Part shown: piece after piece, positions 60,640-64,000 of the stretch | How the letters are laid out: every line of letters begins with the position of its first letter | How positions within the stretch are numbered: the first letter of the stretch is position 1 | Assembly: GCF_023715415.1 (NCBI RefSeq) | Contig: NZ_JAMBOB010000002.1 | Location: 310,001-374,000, forward strand | Direction: 5' to 3' | Length of the DNA: 64,000 nucleotides | From: Neobacillus niacini | GTDB lineage: Bacteria > Bacillota > Bacilli > Bacillales > Cytobacillaceae | Notes under the pieces: generated by a model | Seen by the model: the letters and a program-made list of their open reading frames with translations, nothing else | Database searches by the model: none | What the model was told of the DNA's origin: nothing | Made by a program: the position numbers and the translations under genes

Positions 60640-61332
60640 ATGTTAAAAATAACCCATGCTGCAGGACATGCACTTGTCACTCCAGGAAAGCAGTCACCCG
60701 ATGGCTATAAGGAATGGCAGGTTACGAGTGAGATTGTAAAGCTTGTGATGCTAGAACTAGAAAATTATGAAGGTGTTATTCAAAAACGGATTGATGATCC
60801 AACTGGGAAAAGTGAAATTCCGCTAAATAAACGCTGTGAACTTGTAAACGGATGGGGTGCAAATGTCCATATCGACTATCATCTGAATGCTTATGGGGCT
60901 GGTTGGAACGATGCCGGCGGAACCGAAACTTACATGTATATAACAAAGCCAAAAGAGGCCAATGCCCTTGCTGAAAAAATACAAACGAATCTAGTGAAAG
61001 AATTAGGATTCCGTAATCGTGGAGTAAAAGCAGCTGATTTCCAAATGGTAAGAGAAACGAATAGGACGGCAATTATAATAGAATTTGCATTTATGACCAA
61101 CCAAAATGAAGCTATGAAAATGAGGACAAAGGAATATCAGAAAAAAGGAGCAAAAGCGGTTGTTGATGGACTTGTTGCACAGTATGGACTGAAAAAGAAA
61201 CCATCAGTTTCATCAACTCCCGATGTGCTTTATCGTGTACAAGTGGGGGCATTTTCAGATATCAATCATGCAAGGGGACTTGGAGAAGAGTTGAAGGCTA
61301 GAGGATATCCAGCCATTATTGTTACTAAATAA
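60640..61332 (+). CDS. N-acetylmuramoyl-L-alanine amidase with SPOR domain
   Basis: This 230-residue protein has an Amidase_3 domain (residues about 1-180) with zinc ligands in ITHAAGHA and HIDYHLNA and the catalytic Glu in IIIEFAFMTN, and a C-terminal SPOR domain (about 190-230, LYRVQVGAFSDINHARGLGEELKARGYPA). It cuts the amide between muramic acid and stem peptide. There is no signal peptide, so it is probably phage-type or released at mother-cell lysis. AAAAGGAGG precedes the ATG. The SPOR end binds denuded glycan. Confidence 0.9.
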   Translation: MLKITHAAGHALVTPGKQSPDGYKEWQVTSEIVKLVMLELENYEGVIQKRIDDPTGKSEIPLNKRCELVNGWGANVHIDYHLNAYGAGWNDAGGTETYMYITKPKEANALAEKIQTNLVKELGFRNRGVKAADFQMVRETNRTAIIIEFAFMTNQNEAMKMRTKEYQKKGAKAVVDGLVAQYGLKKKPSVSSTPDVLYRVQVGAFSDINHARGLGEELKARGYPAIIVTK

Positions 61333-61407
61333 TTTACTAGATATTTTTTCCTTACTATCAGTCATAAATGGATTTATTTTACATCTCTTGTATAGAGGTG
61401 TTTTTTT

Positions 61408-61806
61408 ATGAAAAGGAAGCTTATTTTTTCTATTATTTTATTAATCCTTTTAGTTTCATTCTATGAGGTGATGGTAAAAGGAAAAACGGTTACCTATATG
61501 GGTGAGGATGTGAATTGGCGGATTTCCATTCATGCAGAGATAGAAGGACTTAATAGTAGTTATCGAGTTGTAGTTAAATATAAAGGTAACGCAGATGTTG
61601 AAAATCTCAATTTTAATATTCATCCTCATTATGAAAGTGGGCTTCCGACATTAGATGAAAATGGTTATTATATTTATGAATGTAATAATGATTGTTCCTA
61701 CTATGATAAAGAGTCCAAACTGCTTTTATTCATTATTTGGAAGGAAAAGGATCATTCGGTGGAAAATCTGGATTTTATAGAGTTGAAAAAAATAAAAAAT
61801 GAATAG
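61408..61806 (+). CDS. Uncharacterised exported protein
   Basis: This 132-residue protein has an N-terminal hydrophobic segment (residues about 4-22, LIFSIILLILLVSFYEVMV) that acts as signal or anchor, followed by a beta-rich outer domain with EGLNSSYRVVVKYKGNADVENLNFNIHP and a Cys pair in ECNNDCSYY. I do not recognise the family. AGAGGTG lies before the ATG. It is monocistronic after the amidase gene. Confidence 0.6.
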   Translation: MKRKLIFSIILLILLVSFYEVMVKGKTVTYMGEDVNWRISIHAEIEGLNSSYRVVVKYKGNADVENLNFNIHPHYESGLPTLDENGYYIYECNNDCSYYDKESKLLLFIIWKEKDHSVENLDFIELKKIKNE

Positions 61807-61916
61807 GACTATAAGTCTACCAGAAAGTTATATCTTTCTATGTGACAGCATATGATTACTGTACATGCTATGATTATTCATAGTAATCGTTTTATAAATG
61901 AACTGGAGGTTGTTGA

Positions 61917-62873
61917 ATGGATTTTATGAACAGAGTTGCACCAGAATTGAAGGAAATACTAACGGTTTTCCCGCCGCTTAATCTTCCCGAAGGATTAGAG
62001 GCAGCAAGACAAGCTCCCGCTATTCCAATTGAAAAATCTGAAAGCGTTAACATTTCATCGCGCACGATACCGGGCGGTGATGGCCAGGATATGAAGGTTA
62101 AAATTTATGAACCTGTATCCAGAAATACGCAAAAACTTCCAGCACTGTTGTTCATACATGGAGGTGGTTACGTATTAGGAGATGCGGATGGCTCTGATGG
62201 CGACTGCCAACTCTTTGCTGAAGAAGCACAGTGTGTTGTTGTATCCGTGGATTACCGCCTAGCTCCTGAGCATCCATATCCTGCTCCATTAGAGGACTGT
62301 TATGCTGCTTTGGTATGGATGACCAATGCTGCGGATGAACTTAAGATTGACGTTTCACGGGTAGCTGTCGCAGGTCAAAGTGCTGGTGGTGGATTGACTG
62401 CTGCATTAAGTTTGTTAGCCCGTGATCGTAAAGGTCCCGCCATCTCTTTCCAAATGCCATTGTATCCAATGATTGATGACCGTAATGTAACACCTTCTAG
62501 TTACGAAATTACAGACGAACGTGCCATCTGGAATCGTGGAAATAATTTAGCAGGCTGGAGGATGTATTTGGGAGAGCATGCAAACGGAGAAATCTCACCG
62601 TATGCAGCACCAGCACGTGCAAAAAACCTTTCTAACCTTCCGCCAACCTTTACGTGTGTTGGTCAATTAGATCCGTTCCGTGATGAAACGATTGAATATG
62701 TAGCAAAATTGGCACAAGCAGGAGTTGCTGTGGAATTCCACCTTTATCCTGGTGCTTACCATGGCTTTGAATTATTAAATCCAACTTCAGTAATAGGGAA
62801 ACAAGCAAGAAATGAATATGTTCAAGCGTTGAAAAAGGCGTTACAGCCTCAACCTGAATCAGTCAGTATCTAA
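61917..62873 (+). CDS. HSL-family alpha/beta hydrolase (carboxylesterase)
   Basis: The 318-residue protein fits the hormone-sensitive lipase group of esterases. The oxyanion-hole motif is HGGGYVLGD near residues 81-89, the nucleophile elbow GQSAGGGL near 155-162, the acid Asp in QLDPFRDETIEY near 250, and the catalytic His in AYHGFELL near 283. A helical cap lies at the N-terminus. Typical substrates are short-chain esters. GGAGG precedes the ATG. It is followed by a strong terminator. Confidence 0.9.
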   Translation: MDFMNRVAPELKEILTVFPPLNLPEGLEAARQAPAIPIEKSESVNISSRTIPGGDGQDMKVKIYEPVSRNTQKLPALLFIHGGGYVLGDADGSDGDCQLFAEEAQCVVVSVDYRLAPEHPYPAPLEDCYAALVWMTNAADELKIDVSRVAVAGQSAGGGLTAALSLLARDRKGPAISFQMPLYPMIDDRNVTPSSYEITDERAIWNRGNNLAGWRMYLGEHANGEISPYAAPARAKNLSNLPPTFTCVGQLDPFRDETIEYVAKLAQAGVAVEFHLYPGAYHGFELLNPTSVIGKQARNEYVQALKKALQPQPESVSI

Positions 62874-62883
62874 AAATAACTCT

Positions 62884-62920
62884 AGCGCAATGGATTCGTT
62901 ACGATTCCATTGCGCTTTTT
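62884..62920 (+). terminator. Terminator of the esterase gene
   Basis: AGCGCAATGGA pairs perfectly with TCCATTGCGCT around a short AT-rich loop that itself pairs partly, followed by TTTT. Confidence 0.9.
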
Positions 62921-62990
62921 CATTTACAGACAAAACATAGAATTATAAAATAAATGAATGAGTTTTTTATTAGTTTGGGAGGGTTCTGCT

Positions 62991-63539
62991 ATGATTATTA
63001 AACCAAAAGAATTTACTATCAATGGTCTACGTTATATTATCAGGTCTGCAATGGAGAAGGATGCGAGGACCTTATCTGAAGTACGAGTACAGATAGATGG
63101 AGAAACGGAGAATTTAGATAGAGAACCAGGCGAGGCTTACATAGATGAAACGGGTTTTAAAAAATTGATAAAAGAAGATTCTGCACGGGTCAATCACTTA
63201 TTTTTGGTAGCAGAAGTGAATGATAGAATTGTAGGTTTTTCTAGATGTGAAGGGAACCAACTGAAACGTACCTCCCATACAGTTGAGTTTGGTGTTTGTG
63301 TATTAAAAGAATATTGGGGGTATGGGATTGGAAAAAATTTTTTAAAAGAATCTATCCTTTGGGCTGACGCCGTTGGAATCAAGAAAATGAATTTAAATGT
63401 TCTAGAGACCAATGAAAAAGCTATAAAACTATATAAAGAATATGGTTTTGATATAGAAGGAATTCTAAAAAATGACAAATTTTTATCCGATGGAAAATAC
63501 TATAATACAGTTTTAATGGGGAGGATTAATCAGAAATAA
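62991..63539 (+). CDS. GNAT family N-acetyltransferase
   Basis: The 182-residue acetyltransferase has a single GNAT domain. The start YIIRSAMEKDARTLSEVRVQIDGETENLDREPGE and the acetyl-CoA region VLKEYWGYGIGKNFLKESILWAD, with loop GYGIGK, and NLNVLETNEKAIKLYKEYGFDIEG are typical of RimI/YhhY-like members. ATG 62991 follows GGGAGGG; an in-frame start 11 codons upstream has no site. Substrate unknown. Confidence 0.85.
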   Translation: MIIKPKEFTINGLRYIIRSAMEKDARTLSEVRVQIDGETENLDREPGEAYIDETGFKKLIKEDSARVNHLFLVAEVNDRIVGFSRCEGNQLKRTSHTVEFGVCVLKEYWGYGIGKNFLKESILWADAVGIKKMNLNVLETNEKAIKLYKEYGFDIEGILKNDKFLSDGKYYNTVLMGRINQK

Positions 63540-63675
63540 TAGTTGGTACATAAAATTTTTTAAAAAATCTTTCAAGTGGATGGTCTATTTTTAGATGAAT
63601 TGGATGGTTAAGAATACCTCAAGTTGCGCTATCATTAATTAGTAAATAGCACTAATAAAAAAGACGAGGTGCAGC

Positions 63676-63867
63676 ATGGACATATTACCTGTTTTAGTCG
63701 TTTTAATCTTAATTATTGCAGTGGTTTCAACCCTAGTAATAACGGGGAAGCCTGATGAAAATTATAGCGATTCCACAAAAAGAAATACAACCAATTTAAC
63801 ATTAATATATGTGGTGATTATTTTTATAGCGTTGGTTGCTCTAGGAATCTACATTTGGATGACTTAG
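63676..63867 (+). CDS. Small two-helix membrane protein, unknown
   Basis: This 63-residue protein has two hydrophobic helices (residues about 4-22, LPVLVVLILIIAVVSTLVI, and about 41-61, LTLIYVVIIFIALVALGIYIW) joined by a hydrophilic loop. No family is known to me. GAGGTGCAGC precedes the ATG. It is monocistronic and ends before the convergent partial gene. Confidence 0.55.
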   Translation: MDILPVLVVLILIIAVVSTLVITGKPDENYSDSTKRNTTNLTLIYVVIIFIALVALGIYIWMT

Positions 63868-63880
63868 AGTATGGTTAAGA

Positions 63881-63906
63881 GGATCAGAATAAATCCTGAT
63901 CCTTAT
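63881..63906. terminator. Hairpin between converging genes at the right edge
   Basis: GGATCAG and CTGATCC pair around an AT loop. The plus side has TTATCATTT and the minus side TCTTAACC, so T tracts are weak. Confidence 0.5.
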
Positions 63907-64000
63907 CATTTATTGGAAACTGCCTTTAGTGCATCCGCAAACCTTCTAATACCTTCATTAATATATTCTTCTTTTTCCCGTGAGAAAGTAAATCGGACAA
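63906..64000 (-). CDS. C-terminal end of a PLP aminotransferase (partial)
   Basis: The minus strand reads VRFTFSREKEEYINEGIRRFADALKAV...stop, entering from outside the window. This is the typical C-terminus of class I/II aminotransferases of the 2-aminoadipate/MocR type. Only 31 codons are present, so the family call rests on the ending motif. The start lies beyond 64000. Confidence 0.6.
   Translation of the reverse strand, partial: VRFTFSREKEEYINEGIRRFADALKAVSNK

Noticed and set aside
1..64000. CRISPR array, tRNA/rRNA genes, prophage or complete insertion sequence
   Set aside because: No regular spaced repeats, no tRNA-like cloverleaf with CCA, no rRNA core sequence, and no transposase or phage structural gene was seen. 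Only single phage-type proteins (ABA sandwich, SPOR amidase) appear.

Overview
The window reads as chromosome of a low-GC, endospore-forming Bacillaceae, most like Bacillus or Neobacillus (genus inferred, not proven). The grounds are AGGAGG-type ribosome sites, frequent GTG/TTG starts, Rho-independent terminators, a gerA-type germinant receptor operon, a Spo0E-like phosphatase, a YheC/D spore-coat protein, ComK, DUF3231 proteins, and c-di-AMP, SAM and preQ1 riboswitches. I saw no tRNA, rRNA, CRISPR array, prophage or intact insertion sequence.

Layout. 1-9.4 kb: housekeeping and small genes (phosphodiesterase, glutaredoxin-like protein, YheC/D, PHP phosphatase, MFS and MATE exporters, ComK). 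It includes a c-di-AMP riboswitch that now precedes only a collapsed remnant of the potassium importer gene kimA. 9.6-13.8 kb: four-gene germinant receptor operon. 14.0-19.5 kb: assimilatory nitrite reductase cluster (nirB, nirD, nirC-type channel, SUMT for siroheme, and an anthranilate phosphoribosyltransferase-like gene). 19.6-28.7 kb: SAM-riboswitch-controlled sulfate assimilation run cysH-cysP-sat-cysC-sumT-sirB, followed by cysJ-cysI. 30.2-33.3 kb: sulfonate/nitrate/taurine-type ABC importer and an OsmC-like protein. 34.2-36.9 kb: queuosine precursor genes, queF on the minus strand and queCDE on the plus strand, each behind its own preQ1-I riboswitch. 37-64 kb: accessory genes, including three DUF3231 paralogues, a class A PBP, GNAT and VOC proteins, a LysM cell-wall hydrolase, a gamma carbonic anhydrase-like protein, an ArsR-SRPBCC regulator with tandem operators, threonine aldolase, an old-yellow-enzyme-type reductase, a PabB-PabC fusion, a SPOR amidase and the tail of an aminotransferase at the right edge.

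How it fits together: the nir and cys clusters both need siroheme, and each carries its own SUMT. SirB lies in the cys run, but no SirC-type dehydrogenase was seen in the window. Sulfate is taken up by CysP, activated by Sat and CysC, reduced by CysH and then by CysJI. The adjacent ABC importer may supply organic sulfur.

Most notable observations: the riboswitch left in front of an internally deleted kimA; a short well-translated ORF just before comK; duplicated 27-bp operators at the ArsR-SRPBCC promoter; a cre-like palindrome inside the promoter of a 43-residue Cys/acidic peptide; a 244-bp fold-back repeat; three copies of a 13-bp repeat placed just after genes; and several genes whose real start is GTG, TTG or probably CTG.
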